From NCBI GenBank assembly GCA_963820315.1, contig CAWFZK010000046.1, positions 62,001 to 126,000 of the forward strand: 64,000 nucleotides of DNA. Direction: 5' to 3'. Position numbers and translations under genes: made by a program. Positions within the stretch are counted from its first letter, which is position 1; each line of letters begins with the position of its first letter. Of the stretch, positions 24,846 to 33,873 are shown in pieces. A model generated the notes under the pieces. It was not told where the DNA came from. It was given only the letters and a program-made list of their open reading frames with translations, and made no database searches. Source of the DNA: JACVRW01 sp963820315. GTDB lineage: Bacteria > Actinomycetota > Thermoleophilia > Solirubrobacterales > Thermoleophilaceae.

Positions 24846-25117
24846 CGGTCAGGCGCGCGGCAGGCCAGGTCGTCCTCGCCCGGGACGTCGAAGGTCACCG
24901 CGCGAGCGTCGCCGTAGGGCCAGTCGAGCCTGGCGGCGTCGCAGAGCCTGCCCGCCACGTCCCTGCTCTCGGCCTTGACGGCGGGCCGGCCGTCGACGGT
25001 GCCCCTTGCCTCGGGCAGCTGCTCGTCGCTGCCCGGGCCGGCGTCGTCGTCTCCGCAGCCGATCAGGGCGACTGCGGCTAGCGCTGCGGCGAGGGCTGTG
25101 AAGGCACGGGTTCGCAC
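24842..25117 (-). CDS. Small putative lipoprotein
   Basis: A 91-residue protein from the GTG at 25117. The N-terminus RTRAFTALAAALAAVALIGC ends in a lipobox (LIGC), so it should be lipid-anchored outside the membrane. The mature part is acidic with two further cysteines (RLCDAARLDW and DLACRAPDR) that could form a disulfide. No family recognised. Confidence 0.65.
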   Translation of the reverse strand: MRTRAFTALAAALAAVALIGCGDDDAGPGSDEQLPEARGTVDGRPAVKAESRDVAGRLCDAARLDWPYGDARAVTFDVPGEDDLACRAPDR

Positions 25118-25172
25118 TTGACACCGTCTTACTACCCCGAAAGGATCGGCGCGCCAAACGAGGAGGACGTGG

Positions 25173-26372
25173 ATGCGCGCTGCCGTTCGAGCCTGTCTAG
25201 TCGTGTCGATCGCCCTGCTGGCGCCCGCGGCGCCGGCGCTGGCCGACGGTCCGGGGGTCGGGACCCCAACCGTCGTCACGCTCGGTGACTCCGCCATCTC
25301 GGGCGAGGCCGGGCGCTGGGCCGGCAACACGAACAACGCGTCCTGGCGGGTCGACGCGCTCGGCTCGACCGCCTACTGGGACACGCCCACGGGCGAGGCG
25401 ATCAGCGGCTGCCACCGCTCGAAGGCCGCGCAGGCGCACATCGGCGGCGGCGTCGCCAGCGCCAACCTCGCCTGCTCGGGCGCCAAGACGACCACGGGCG
25501 GCACCGGCTCCGGCCAGGACTTCAAGCCGGGCATCGACTTCTACTCGGACGCCCAGGGACGCAAGGGCCAGGCGCTCGCGCTGCAGGAGTACGCGAGCAC
25601 CCACAACGTCAAGGCCGTCGTCGTGATGATCGGCGCCAACAACTACGGCTTCGCCGCGATCGTCGAGCGCTGCGTTCTCAACTGGGCGACCTCGCCGTCC
25701 TGGTGGAAGAACTACTGCTCCGACGACTCCGACATGACCTCGCGCTTCACGGCCGCGCGCCAGGCGCAGGAGGCCGAGAACGTCCGGCAGGCGCTGCTGC
25801 GCGTGTCGCAGGCGATGTCGAACGCCGGCTACAGCCCCTCCCAGTACACGATCATCGGCCAGACCTACTGGTCGCCGATCCCGCGCGGCAACGGCATGCG
25901 CTATCCGGAGAGCGGCTGGACGCGTCAGTCGATCGGCGGCTGCGGCGCCTGGAACCGCGATCTCAACTGGGCGAACGACACCGTCGTCGTTGCGATGAAC
26001 AGCACCATGCGGAACGCGGTTGCCGCCAGCGGGCTCCCGAACACGCGCGTGCTCGACATGCAGAACGCGCTGACGGACCGGCGCCTGTGCGAGAACACGG
26101 TGGGCCTGCTCGAGGAGGCCGGCGTCTCCTCGTGGCAGTCGGCCGGCGCGGTCGACAAGACCGAGTGGGTCGCCCAGATCCGCACGCTCACGACGATCCT
26201 CGGGCCCTACCAGCTGCAGGAGGACGCGCACGCCTCGTACTGGGGCCAGCTCGCGATGCGCAACTGCCTGCGGCTCGCCTACAACGGCGGCGCGGTGCGC
26301 GGCGGCCGCTGCGTGCGCGCCGCAAACGGGCTGAACGCGCAGGGCGAGCCGAACATGCAGCTCGTCGACTAG
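25173..26372 (+). CDS. Secreted SGNH/GDSL hydrolase
   Basis: A 399-residue protein with a signal peptide (MRAAVRACLVVSIALLAPAA, cleavage near ALA). The block I nucleophile motif is TVVTLGDSAISGEAG, block II/III appears as VVVMIGANNYGFA (oxyanion GxxN), and late residues DAHASYWGQLAMRNCL fit the catalytic Asp-x-x-His. Several cysteines suggest disulfides. It is an esterase or lipase-like enzyme acting outside the cell. The ScyD-like secreted protein follows 59 bases downstream. Confidence 0.88.
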   Translation: MRAAVRACLVVSIALLAPAAPALADGPGVGTPTVVTLGDSAISGEAGRWAGNTNNASWRVDALGSTAYWDTPTGEAISGCHRSKAAQAHIGGGVASANLACSGAKTTTGGTGSGQDFKPGIDFYSDAQGRKGQALALQEYASTHNVKAVVVMIGANNYGFAAIVERCVLNWATSPSWWKNYCSDDSDMTSRFTAARQAQEAENVRQALLRVSQAMSNAGYSPSQYTIIGQTYWSPIPRGNGMRYPESGWTRQSIGGCGAWNRDLNWANDTVVVAMNSTMRNAVAASGLPNTRVLDMQNALTDRRLCENTVGLLEEAGVSSWQSAGAVDKTEWVAQIRTLTTILGPYQLQEDAHASYWGQLAMRNCLRLAYNGGAVRGGRCVRAANGLNAQGEPNMQLVD

Positions 26373-26431
26373 GCCGGTACGGTCTCCGGGAAGTCTGACG
26401 CAAGCACCCCCCGACTGAGAGGACGACATCC

Positions 26432-27661
26432 GTGCGCTTCATAGCGGTGGTCTCCGCAATGCTCCTGCTGACCCTGGGCCTCGCGGCCTCAGCCGTAGCC
26501 AAACCGGGACACGGCAAGGGTGGTGGTGACAGTCCCGATGTGGACGTGATCGCGACCGGGCTCGACAACCCGCGTCACGTCGCGGTGGGCTCGAACGGCG
26601 ACGTGTACGTCGCGGAGTCCGGCCGCGGCGGCGACCATGCGACGGCCGACTCCTGCTTCGACAGCGCCGAGGGCTTCGCGTGCACGGGCAACAGCGGTGC
26701 CGTCACGCGCATCTCGACGCGCGGGTGGCGCAGCGACCAGGAGCGCGTTCTGACCGGGCTCGCCTCGTTCGCGCCTGCCGACGGCAGCAGCGCGATCGGC
26801 CCGCACGGCATCTTCGTGAAGGGCGGCAAGGTCTACATCACGAACGGCGGCCCGACCGCGCCGACCCGGAACGGCGAGGTCGTCCTGCGCGATCCCACTC
26901 TCGTCGCGGAGGATCCGGTCTCCGCGCTCTACGGCACGCTGCTCAAGCTCCGCAAGCACGGTCGCTTCAGCCAGATCGCCGACCTCTGGGCCTTCGAGAA
27001 CGAGAACAACCCGGACGAGGAGGACGGCAACCAGCTCGTCGACAGCAACCCCGTCGACGTGCTCGCCGGCCATCGCGGCCGGCTGTACGTAGCCGACGCG
27101 GGCGGCAACACGATCCTGCGCGTCTCTCGCGGCGGCGACGTCCGGGTCGTGAGCATCTTCCCGAACATCCCTACCCCGGATCCGTTCGGCGGCCCGGATA
27201 TCGACATGAACGCCGTACCGACCGGCGTCGTGGACGGGCGCGACGGCGCGCTCTACGTGAGCCAGCTGACGGGCTTCCCGTTCCCGATCGGCGGCGCAAA
27301 GGTGTTCCGCGTCGATCCGCGGAGCGGGGAGTTCACGACCTACGCGAGCGGCTTCACGAACGCCATGGACCTCGCGTTCGGCCGTGACGGCACGCTGTAC
27401 GTGCTCGAGATCGACAGCGATTCACTGCTCCCGCCGATCGGGCCGAACCGCGACGGCGGCCTCTGGGCCGTGCCGCGCGGCGGCGGGACGCCCGAGAAGA
27501 TCGAGCTGCCGGCCGGCACGCTGATCGAGCCGGGCGGGATCGCCGTCGGCAAGGACGGGGACCTCTATGTCTCGAACCACAGCCGCGAGGCGGGCACCGG
27601 CGAGGTCCTGAAGATCGACCTCGGTGGCAAGCACCACCACCACGGCCACCACCACCGCTGA
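26432..27661 (+). CDS. Secreted ScyD/ScyE-family beta-propeller protein
   Basis: A 409-residue protein from a GTG at 26432, with a signal peptide (MRFIAVVSAMLLLTLGLAAS) and NHL-like repeats such as LDNPRHVAVGSNGDVYVAES, HRGRLYVADAGGNTILRVSR and NAMDLAFGRDGTLYVLEIDS. This matches the ScyD/ScyE family, named for cyanobacterial scytonemin clusters but widespread as secreted proteins of unknown role. The C-terminus is histidine-rich (GGKHHHHGHHHR), which could bind metal. Confidence 0.87.
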   Translation: MRFIAVVSAMLLLTLGLAASAVAKPGHGKGGGDSPDVDVIATGLDNPRHVAVGSNGDVYVAESGRGGDHATADSCFDSAEGFACTGNSGAVTRISTRGWRSDQERVLTGLASFAPADGSSAIGPHGIFVKGGKVYITNGGPTAPTRNGEVVLRDPTLVAEDPVSALYGTLLKLRKHGRFSQIADLWAFENENNPDEEDGNQLVDSNPVDVLAGHRGRLYVADAGGNTILRVSRGGDVRVVSIFPNIPTPDPFGGPDIDMNAVPTGVVDGRDGALYVSQLTGFPFPIGGAKVFRVDPRSGEFTTYASGFTNAMDLAFGRDGTLYVLEIDSDSLLPPIGPNRDGGLWAVPRGGGTPEKIELPAGTLIEPGGIAVGKDGDLYVSNHSREAGTGEVLKIDLGGKHHHHGHHHR

Positions 27662-27669
27662 TCCGGCCG

Positions 27670-27697
27670 GGGCCGCCGCTCGCCCGAGCGGCGGCCC
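27670..27697. terminator. Bidirectional terminator hairpin
   Basis: GGGCCGCCGCTCG at 27670-27682 pairs perfectly with CGAGCGGCGGCCC at 27685-27697 (13-bp stem, tiny loop). It lies between two convergent genes, nine bases after one stop and touching the other, so it probably ends both transcripts. Confidence 0.8.
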
Positions 27698-28101
27698 TAC
27701 GCCGTCGTATTCCTCGCGGCGGCCTTCTCCGCATCGGCGAGCGTCGAACACGCCCGGTGCGACACGATCAGCCCGTCGCGAACGCCGATGACCCAGGCGC
27801 AGACGGGACTGCTCTCCGCGCCGCTTGCCCGGCCGCGGACGCGGCAAATCCCGCCGACGATCACCCGGTCGCCGAGGTCCTCGTAGTGCTCCCCGTCGGG
27901 CTCCAGGACGTCCCATAGATCGCGCGCCTCGGCCAGGTACGCGCGCACGCCGTCGTGGCCGCGGTAGCCGCCGGTCTCGACCTGCGTGCCGGTGAGCGGC
28001 AGGAACTCGATCTCCGGGTGATAGAGCGACAGCAAGCGCTCGATGTCCCAGGCTCTGATCGCCGCGAAGCTACTGCGCACGAGCTCGACGTTGTCCACCA
28101 C
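27697..28101 (-). CDS. SnoaL-like / NTF2-fold protein
   Basis: A 134-residue protein starting MVDNVELVRSSFAAIRAWD with the family block IERLLSLYHPEIEFLPLTG, then GGYRGHDGVRAYLAEARDLW. NTF2-like proteins of this type bind small hydrophobic molecules or act as simple isomerases. No partner gene indicates a substrate. Divergent from a membrane protein gene 26 bases away. Confidence 0.85.
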   Translation of the reverse strand: MVDNVELVRSSFAAIRAWDIERLLSLYHPEIEFLPLTGTQVETGGYRGHDGVRAYLAEARDLWDVLEPDGEHYEDLGDRVIVGGICRVRGRASGAESSPVCAWVIGVRDGLIVSHRACSTLADAEKAAARNTTA

Positions 28102-28127
28102 GACAGCGCAGCGTAGCCTTCCGGCCG

Positions 28128-28916
28128 ATGGGCCCGGCCCTGGCCTCGTTGATCTCGGACTTCTGGAACGACCAGCTCGTCGAGCACGGGCGCCAATGGG
28201 TGTTCCTCGTGCTGCTCGGCTTCGTCGGGTCGTTCGCGTTCATCCGGATGAGCACGCGCCTGATGCGCAGCCCACGGGTGCCGTGGTGGCCGGGCAGCAT
28301 CGAGAGCGGGGGCGTGCACGTACATCACCTCGTCTTCGGGATCGTCCTGATGATGGCCGCGGGCACGATCAGCTTCGGGGGGTTCGCGACCGATGTGATC
28401 TACGGGATCTGCGCGGTTCTCTTCGGCATCGGGATGGGCCTGACGATCGACGAGTTCGCGCTCTGGGTGCATCTCGACGACGTCTACTGGGCAGAGGAGG
28501 GCCGGCGCTCGATCGACGCGACCGCGATCGCCGTCGCGGGGCTCGCCCTGATCCTGCTCGGCGTGCGGCCGTTCGAGTTCGACACCGGCTCGGCCGGCGA
28601 GATCGCCGCCAGCCTCGCTCTGCTCCTCTTCCACTTCACCTGCGTCGCCATCTGCTTTCTCAAGCACCGCATGGCGCACGGCTTCGTCGGACTGCTGATC
28701 CCGGTTTTCGACGTCTACGGCGCGGTGCGGCTCGGCAAGCCGGGCTCGCCCTGGGCACGGCGCTTCTACGGCGAGCGCAACCCCCGCAAGCAGGCGCGAG
28801 CGGAGCGCCGCTTCCGGCCGGACCGCCGCACCGAGCGCTTCAAGGAGTCGGTGCGGACGGCTATAGGCGGCGCCACGGAGACCGAGTACCTGGCGAAGAT
28901 CGGGCGCGACGAGTAG
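28128..28916 (+). CDS. Integral membrane protein of unknown function
   Basis: A 262-residue protein with about five membrane segments (QWVFLVLLGFVGSFAFI, VHHLVFGIVLMMAAGTISFG, VIYGICAVLFGIGMGLTI, AIAVAGLALILLGV, LALLLFHFTCVAICFL) and a basic cytoplasmic tail of about 60 residues. A histidine pair (GGVHVHHLVFG) at a membrane entry and acidic residues in TIDEFALWVHLDD recall a metal site, but no known family is assigned. It precedes an LLM enzyme gene by 11 bases, likely in one operon. Confidence 0.75.
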   Translation: MGPALASLISDFWNDQLVEHGRQWVFLVLLGFVGSFAFIRMSTRLMRSPRVPWWPGSIESGGVHVHHLVFGIVLMMAAGTISFGGFATDVIYGICAVLFGIGMGLTIDEFALWVHLDDVYWAEEGRRSIDATAIAVAGLALILLGVRPFEFDTGSAGEIAASLALLLFHFTCVAICFLKHRMAHGFVGLLIPVFDVYGAVRLGKPGSPWARRFYGERNPRKQARAERRFRPDRRTERFKESVRTAIGGATETEYLAKIGRDE

Positions 28917-28927
28917 GCACCTGACCG

Positions 28928-29857
28928 GTGGAGCTGGGCGTCCATCTGCCGCTGATGCAGTTCGGCGAGGAGCCGCTTTCGCAGGAACGCCTTCGCTCCG
29001 CGGTCGACACGGCGCGGGAGTGCGGGTTCTCGGCGCTGTGCGCGAACGACCACTTCGTCTTCCAGACGCCGTGGCTCGACGGGCCGACCGCGCTCGCGAG
29101 CATGATCGAGCGATCGGGCGACATGGCACTCGCGACGACGGTGTCGCTCGCCGTCCTGCGCGGTCCCGTGCCGCTCGCGAAGGCGCTCGCCGCGATCGAC
29201 CTGATCTCGGGTGGGCGCCTCATCGCCGCCGTCGGGCCGGGCTCGTCGGCGCGCGACTACGACGCCCTCGGCATCCCCTTCGAGGAGCGCTGGCAGCGCC
29301 TGGACGAGGCGCTGCCCGTGCTGCGCGCGCTGCTCGACGGCGACCCGCCACCGGAGGACGGGCGCTACTACCGCATGCCCGGCGAGGTCGAGCTGAGACC
29401 CCTGCCGCCAGGCAGGGTCCCTCTGTGGATCGGCAGCTGGGGCTCTCGCGCCGGCCTCGCCAGGGCCGCCCGGGTAGGCGACGGCTGGCTCGCGTCCGCC
29501 TACAACACCACGCCGGAGCGCTTCGCGGCGGCGCGCGCCCGGCTTGCGCGCGCCTTGGCAGATCGAGGCCGCGACCCGGCCTCCTTCCCGAACGGTCTCG
29601 CGACGATGTGGACCTGGGTCTCGAAGGACCGGGCCGAGGCCGATCGGATGCTCACCGGCGTGCTGGCGCCGATTCTCCGCCGAGAGCCTGACGAGCTGCG
29701 CGGGCAGGTCTGCATCGGGCCGCCGGAGCAATGCGCCGAGTTGCTGTCGCGCTACGCCGCGGCCGGTTGCGAGCGCGTCTTCCTCTGGCCGCTCGGCGAC
29801 GAGCGCCGCCAGCTCGAGCTCATCGCGGGCGAGGTGGTCCCGGACATCGGCGCCTAG
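28928..29857 (+). CDS. LLM-class flavin-dependent oxidoreductase
   Basis: A 309-residue luciferase-like monooxygenase from a GTG at 28928. Family landmarks: MELGVHLPLMQFGEE, LCANDHFVFQTPWLDGP, DLISGGRLIAAVGPG and PLWIGSWGSRAGLARAARVG. Possibly F420-dependent. It ends overlapping the convergent RibD-like gene by four bases. Confidence 0.88.
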   Translation: MELGVHLPLMQFGEEPLSQERLRSAVDTARECGFSALCANDHFVFQTPWLDGPTALASMIERSGDMALATTVSLAVLRGPVPLAKALAAIDLISGGRLIAAVGPGSSARDYDALGIPFEERWQRLDEALPVLRALLDGDPPPEDGRYYRMPGEVELRPLPPGRVPLWIGSWGSRAGLARAARVGDGWLASAYNTTPERFAAARARLARALADRGRDPASFPNGLATMWTWVSKDRAEADRMLTGVLAPILRREPDELRGQVCIGPPEQCAELLSRYAAAGCERVFLWPLGDERRQLELIAGEVVPDIGA

Positions 29858-30498
29858 CCGAGCCGCCGGCGCCGCTCGAGCTCCGCCTCGGTGGGCTCGT
29901 CGAAGTCCATCGATCCGGCCTCGATGGCGCCCGCTCGTTCGTAGGTGTTGATCGTCACGCCCGTCTTCGACACCTTGCTGCCGGTCAGCGTCAGGCCCGC
30001 CGGGATCGCGCCGCTGCCGAAGAGGCGCTTCCCGCTCCCGACCACCACGGGGAAGATCCAGAGCCGGAACTCATCGACGAGGTCGTGCTCGAGCAGCGTC
30101 TGGATGAGACCGGGGCTGCCGTGGACCTGAATCTCGGGGCCGTCCTGGCTCTTCAGGTCAGCGACGTACTCGGCGACGTCGCCGCCGATCACCGTCGAGT
30201 TGCTCCAGTCAGCCCGTTCGAGCGTGGTCGAGGCGACGTGCTTGCGAGTCCCGTTGAGGTGGTCGGCGACCGGGCCCTCGTCGTACGGCCAGTGCGCCGC
30301 GAAGATCTCGTAGGTGCCTCGGCCGAGCAGAAGGTCGTAGGGGCCTGACTCGGCGATCTCCCCCAGCATCTCCTCGTCGAAGTAGTTGACGGCCCAGCCG
30401 CCGAGCGTGAAGCCGCCGGTTGGGTCCTCCTCGGGGCCGCCGGGGGCCTGCATGACTCCGTCGAGCGACATGAACGTGTTGACAGCGAGTGTTCTCAC
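29854..30498 (-). CDS. Dihydrofolate reductase-family protein (RibD C-terminal type), module 1
   Basis: A 214-residue protein from a GTG at 30498. The N-terminus LAVNTFMSLDGVMQAPGGPE and the nucleotide-binding HGSPGLIQTLLEHDLVDEF then IFPVVVGSGKRLFG are characteristic of RibD_C / YyaP-like reductases. Substrate unknown; many sit beside ECF sigma genes in actinobacteria. The SigG-like sigma gene is directly upstream on the same strand. The 15-base motif GATGAGTTTCTCCGG lies 62 bases before the start and also before the sigma gene itself. Confidence 0.85.
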   Translation of the reverse strand: MRTLAVNTFMSLDGVMQAPGGPEEDPTGGFTLGGWAVNYFDEEMLGEIAESGPYDLLLGRGTYEIFAAHWPYDEGPVADHLNGTRKHVASTTLERADWSNSTVIGGDVAEYVADLKSQDGPEIQVHGSPGLIQTLLEHDLVDEFRLWIFPVVVGSGKRLFGSGAIPAGLTLTGSKVSKTGVTINTYERAGAIEAGSMDFDEPTEAELERRRRLG

Positions 30499-31556
30499 CT
30501 GAGCTCCGTGGTTTCGATGGGCGTTCGCCGTCTACAACGAGCTGCCCGGAGAAACTCATCACTCGCGGAGCGCGGGCGCCAGGCCGAAGGCCGGAAACAG
30601 CTCAGGGGACACGAACGAGCAGATCTCGGCGATGCGGCCGTCCTCGACCAGAGAGCACGTCGAGCGGCCAGCGCCCGGTACTCGGACTCTCCCGGCCGGC
30701 GCAGGTAGTGGGCCGCCGCCGGCTGGCGGTTCGCCGCCGTGACGAGCGTCCGAAGCGTGCCGAAGCTCGGCTCGAAGCCCTTGCCCGCGGCGATGCGTAT
30801 CGCCGCGCGCCCCTCGTACCAGGTGGGGTGCGGAGGCATCGTGAGGCGCGCGTCCTCCCGCAGCAGCGCGGCAAGCGCGTCGGCATCCGCGCGTTCGTGG
30901 GCGTCGACGTAGCGCCGCAGCAGCTCCTGCTCCTCCGCGCTCGGCTCGGTGGAGCGCGCCCACTCGCTGCGTCGCTCGCCCAGCTGCTCGCGCAGCGTCG
31001 CGCGCGCCCGCTGGAGGGCGCTGTTCACGGAGTTCACGCTTGCCTCGATCAGGGCCGCCGCGTCCTTGGCCGACCAGCCGAGCACATCGCGGAGGATCAG
31101 CACCGCCCGCTGCCTCGGCGGCAGGTGCTGGATCGCGGCGATGAAGGCGAGCTCGATCGTCTCGCGCGCGACGGCGGCTGCGGCGGGCTCGTCCTCGGTG
31201 GGAGCCGCCGGCTCGAGCAGGCGATCGGGATACGGCTGCAGCCAGGGAAGGTCGACCGGCGGCGAGGGCGGCGCCGTCGGGTCGCCCGCGCCCGCCAGCT
31301 GCGGCGGCACCACGCGCCGCGGCCTGCTGCGCAGCACGTCGAGGCATGCGTTCGTCGCGATCCGGTAGAGCCAGGGCCGAAACGCGGAGCGTCCGTCGGA
31401 CCCGAAGCTCGCTCGCTTGCGCCATGCGCGCAGGAAGGTCTCCTGGACGAGATCCTCGGAGTCCTCGAACGAGCCGAGCATCCGGTAGCAGTGGACCCGC
31501 AGCTCGCCGCGGTGGCGCTCGAATAGGGCCGCGAACGTCGATTCGGCTTTGCCCAT
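30495..31556 (-). CDS. SigG-like ECF sigma factor with SnoaL-like C-terminal domain, C-terminal frame break
   Basis: A sigma-70 factor from the ATG at 31556. Region 2: ELRVHCYRMLGSFEDSEDLV, QETFLRAWRKR; region 4: LRDVLGWSAKDAAALIEASV; then an NTF2/SnoaL-like domain (RYVDAHERADADALAALLRE, MPPHPTWYEGRAAIR). After residue about 290 the family sequence moves to another frame (LVEDGRIAEICSFVSPELF, ending APALRE at 30559), shown by the intact paralog at 40.4 kb. The uncorrected frame runs to 30495 and overlaps the next gene by four bases. One base near 30,665-30,675 is at fault. The SnoaL-like tail is known in related sigma factors to tune activity. Confidence 0.82.
   Translation of the reverse strand: MGKAESTFAALFERHRGELRVHCYRMLGSFEDSEDLVQETFLRAWRKRASFGSDGRSAFRPWLYRIATNACLDVLRSRPRRVVPPQLAGAGDPTAPPSPPVDLPWLQPYPDRLLEPAAPTEDEPAAAAVARETIELAFIAAIQHLPPRQRAVLILRDVLGWSAKDAAALIEASVNSVNSALQRARATLREQLGERRSEWARSTEPSAEEQELLRRYVDAHERADADALAALLREDARLTMPPHPTWYEGRAAIRIAAGKGFEPSFGTLRTLVTAANRQPAAAHYLRRPGESEYRALAARRALWSRTAASPRSARSCPLSCFRPSAWRPRSASDEFLRAARCRRRTPIETTELR
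30546..30560 (-). promoter_or_regulatory. GATGAGTTTCTCCGG motif upstream of RibD-like gene
   Basis: On the minus strand the 15 bases are identical to those at 31578-31592 before the sigma gene. The site lies at the true end of the sigma gene, 62 bases before the RibD-like start. It is a candidate target sequence for the sigma factor itself (promoter -10/start region). Confidence 0.45.
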
Positions 31557-31577
31557 CGGCCGTTACGACCGTAGCCG

Positions 31578-31592
31578 CCGGAGAAACTCATC
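31578..31592 (-). promoter_or_regulatory. GATGAGTTTCTCCGG motif upstream of sigma factor gene
   Basis: Minus-strand copy beginning 36 bases before the sigma start codon. The paralogous sigma gene has GATGAGCTTTC 35 bases before its start, and the second RibD-like gene has GATGAATCC 35 bases before its start. The shared position and GATGA core suggest an autoregulated ECF promoter. Confidence 0.5.
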
Positions 31593-31603
31593 GCATCGGA
31601 TCG

Positions 31604-32032
31604 TCACGAGGGCGGCCCCGAGCGCAGCACGATCTTGGTCTCGGTGTCGGCTGCGCCGAGACGCAGGCGGAGCGCTCGAAGCAGCTGATCGAGCTCCGCC
31701 GTGTCGCTGCACGCGACCCGGAGCTGGTAGTCGGGCGCGCCGGCCAGGTGCAGCACCTCCGTCACCGGCTCGAGCCGCGCCGCCGCGATCGCAAACTCGT
31801 CGGAATCCGTTCCGGGCGCGAGCACCACGCCCACGAGCGCCTCCAGCCGCCGGCCGCCGGCGGCCGGATCAACCAGGGCCGTAAAGCCCGTGATCACGCC
31901 TTCGCGGCGCAGGCGCCGGACGCGGTCGGCGGCCGCGTTCGCGCTCAGGCCCACCGCGGCTCCGAGGTCGCGCCAGGACAGACGCCCGTCGTCACGAAGC
32001 AGTCTGAGTATCTCGCTGTCTGTGACGTTCAT
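31604..32032 (-). CDS. Lrp/AsnC family transcriptional regulator
   Basis: A 142-residue regulator from the ATG at 32032 (MNVTDSEILRLLRDDGRLSW). The HTH is RDLGAAVGLSANAAADRVRR and the RAM domain starts LEALVGVVLAPGTDSDEFA. It is divergent from the LysE-type exporter gene 71 bases away. Lrp regulators controlling a divergent LysE amino acid exporter are a well-known pair (LysG-LysE, ArgP-ArgO style), so amino acid export control is likely. Confidence 0.88.
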   Translation of the reverse strand: MNVTDSEILRLLRDDGRLSWRDLGAAVGLSANAAADRVRRLRREGVITGFTALVDPAAGGRRLEALVGVVLAPGTDSDEFAIAAARLEPVTEVLHLAGAPDYQLRVACSDTAELDQLLRALRLRLGAADTETKIVLRSGPPS

Positions 32033-32103
32033 TGCCGCGATTATCTCAGTATTTGACGCGCTGGACTTGTCTTCCAACAGTTCTGGCCGATATCACGGGC
32101 GTC

Positions 32104-32722
32104 ATGGATCCCAGCGCCGCACTGATCGCCGGACTGGCCGCGGGCCTGGCCATCGCGATGCAGGTGGGCGCCGTGAGTCTGCTGCTCGTCGAGGCCGCGG
32201 TGGTCGGCGGCCCTCGCTCGGGCGTCGCCGCCGGAATGGGCGTCGCAACCGCCGACCTGGCGTTCGCGGTGGTCGCCGCAGCGGCAGGCGCCGCCGCGGG
32301 CGCTGCCCTGGCCGGCCACGAGGGCGAGATCCGCGTGTTCGCCGCAATCGTGCGTGGCGGCGATCGCCGTTCACGGCCTGGTGGCCATCGCGCGCGAGCG
32401 TTCGGCCGCCGCTCCGCCACGCGAGGCGACGCGTGGCAAACCCGCGACGATGTACGCCCGCTTCCTCGCCATCACGGCGGCCAACCCGTTGACGATCGCC
32501 TCGTTCGCGGCGGTGGCCGCGGCGCTGTCGCTCGACGGGCCGGTGGCCGCCGTCGCCTTTGCCGCCGGGGTCGGCGTCGCCTCGGCCGCCTGGCACCTCG
32601 CGCTCACGCTGGCGGCCGGACACGCCGGCCGCTGGATGACGCCGCGGGTGCGGCGCGGGCTGGCGGTCGGGGGTCGCGTCGCCGTGTTGGCGATCGCCGC
32701 GCACCTCGCGTTCGCGGGCTAG
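32104..32722 (+). pseudogene. LysE-family amino acid exporter, one frameshift
   Basis: From the ATG at 32104 (MDPSAALIAGLAAGLAIAMQ) three membrane segments and the GAVSLLLVEAAVVGGPRSG family block are present. Near 32,350 the frame changes and the protein continues (AAIAVHGLVAIARERSA, AITAANPLTIASFAAVAAAL, the conserved NP-x-T block of LysE proteins) to the stop at 32722. A single-base correction gives about 205 residues, the normal length for LysE/RhtB exporters. It is divergent from an Lrp regulator. Confidence 0.8.
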
Positions 32723-33815
32723 CTGGTGGCCACTGCCGGCTGACTGAGCGTGGCCGGCCGGGAGCCGGCGATCTGCTGCGCGATGTACTCGGCGTCGTGC
32801 TTCACCCAGCCCAACAGCGCGGAGCCGCGCGTGTGCTGCCAGGACAACCCGAGGAAGTAGAGGCCAGGCGAGTCGGTTACGCCCCGGCGATGAACGAGAC
32901 GACCGGCTGTGATCGAAGATCGGCGCATCGATCCACGAATGGTCGAGGCGGAAGCCGGTCGCCCAGACGATGCCGTCGACGTCGATCTGCGCGCCGTCAT
33001 CGAAGCTCACCGTCGAGCCGGCGGCGGAAATCGCGCGGCCGTGGAGCTTCACGCCATGTGATGCGGCGCAGCCGCCGCGGCGTCGAGCCAATCAGCGTGT
33101 CGCGTCCTGACATCCTGCGCCCGATCCGTGACTCCGCGGGTTTGCGGATCAGCCCGATCGCCTCGAGATACCAGAACAGGTCGCGCCCGAGGATCCGCTG
33201 CGGCAGAGGCGTTTGGCGGGACCCGATCGACAGGTGGACCTCGTGGGACGCCGCCAGCTCCTCCGCGATCTGAAAGCCCGTGTTGCCGCCGCCGACCACC
33301 AGCACACGCCCCTCGGGGACGGACTGCAGCGAGCGATACGCGCTGCTGTGGATCTGCGCGACACCTTCCTCCAGCTGCGCGGCTACGGCAGGCACGAACG
33401 GCGTCTGGAACGGGCCCGTGGCGATCACCACCTGCTCGGCCTCGTAGGTCCGGTCGTCCAGTTCGACGGTGTACGCGCCGCTCGTGCGCCGGATCGTGCG
33501 GACACGGCTGTTCAGCTCGACCGGCAGATCGAACCGGCGCGCGTAGTCGGTCAGGTAGTCCGCCACCTCGTCGCGCGTTGGATAGCGATCCGGGTCTCCA
33601 GGGAAGGCGAGCCCGGGCAGAGCGTCGTAGCGCGCCGGCGTGAACAGCCTGAGTGAGTCCCAGCGCTGACGCCAGGCCGCCCCCGGCTCCGCGGCAGCAT
33701 CCAGGATCGTGAAGTCGCGGCCCTGCTTCGCGAGGAAATATCCGATGGCGAGGCCGGCCTGCCCCGCACCGACCACGACCACCTCGTGGCGGTTGGCGAC
33801 GGTCGGATTGCTCAT
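32719..33815 (-). pseudogene. Flavin-containing monooxygenase-like oxidoreductase with two or more frameshifts
   Basis: The N-terminal 250 residues from the ATG at 33815 read cleanly: FAD site VVVVGAGQAGLAIGYFLAKQ, NADPH site LVVGGGNTGFQIAEELAA, and the class B linker region between. At about 33,060 the sequence shifts frame (VKLHGRAISAAGSTVSFDDG, IVWATGFRLDHSWIDAPI) and again near 32,915 (VTDSPGLYFLGLSWQHTRGS) to the stop at 32719. Reassembled, it is about 365 residues, like putative trimethylamine- or arsenic-linked flavoprotein monooxygenases. It ends overlapping the convergent LysE gene by four bases. Confidence 0.78.
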
Positions 33816-33873
33816 CGGACGACGCGATCCGGGCGAGGGTAGCGGCGTCCGGCTAGAGCTACGCAGCCGCCGT

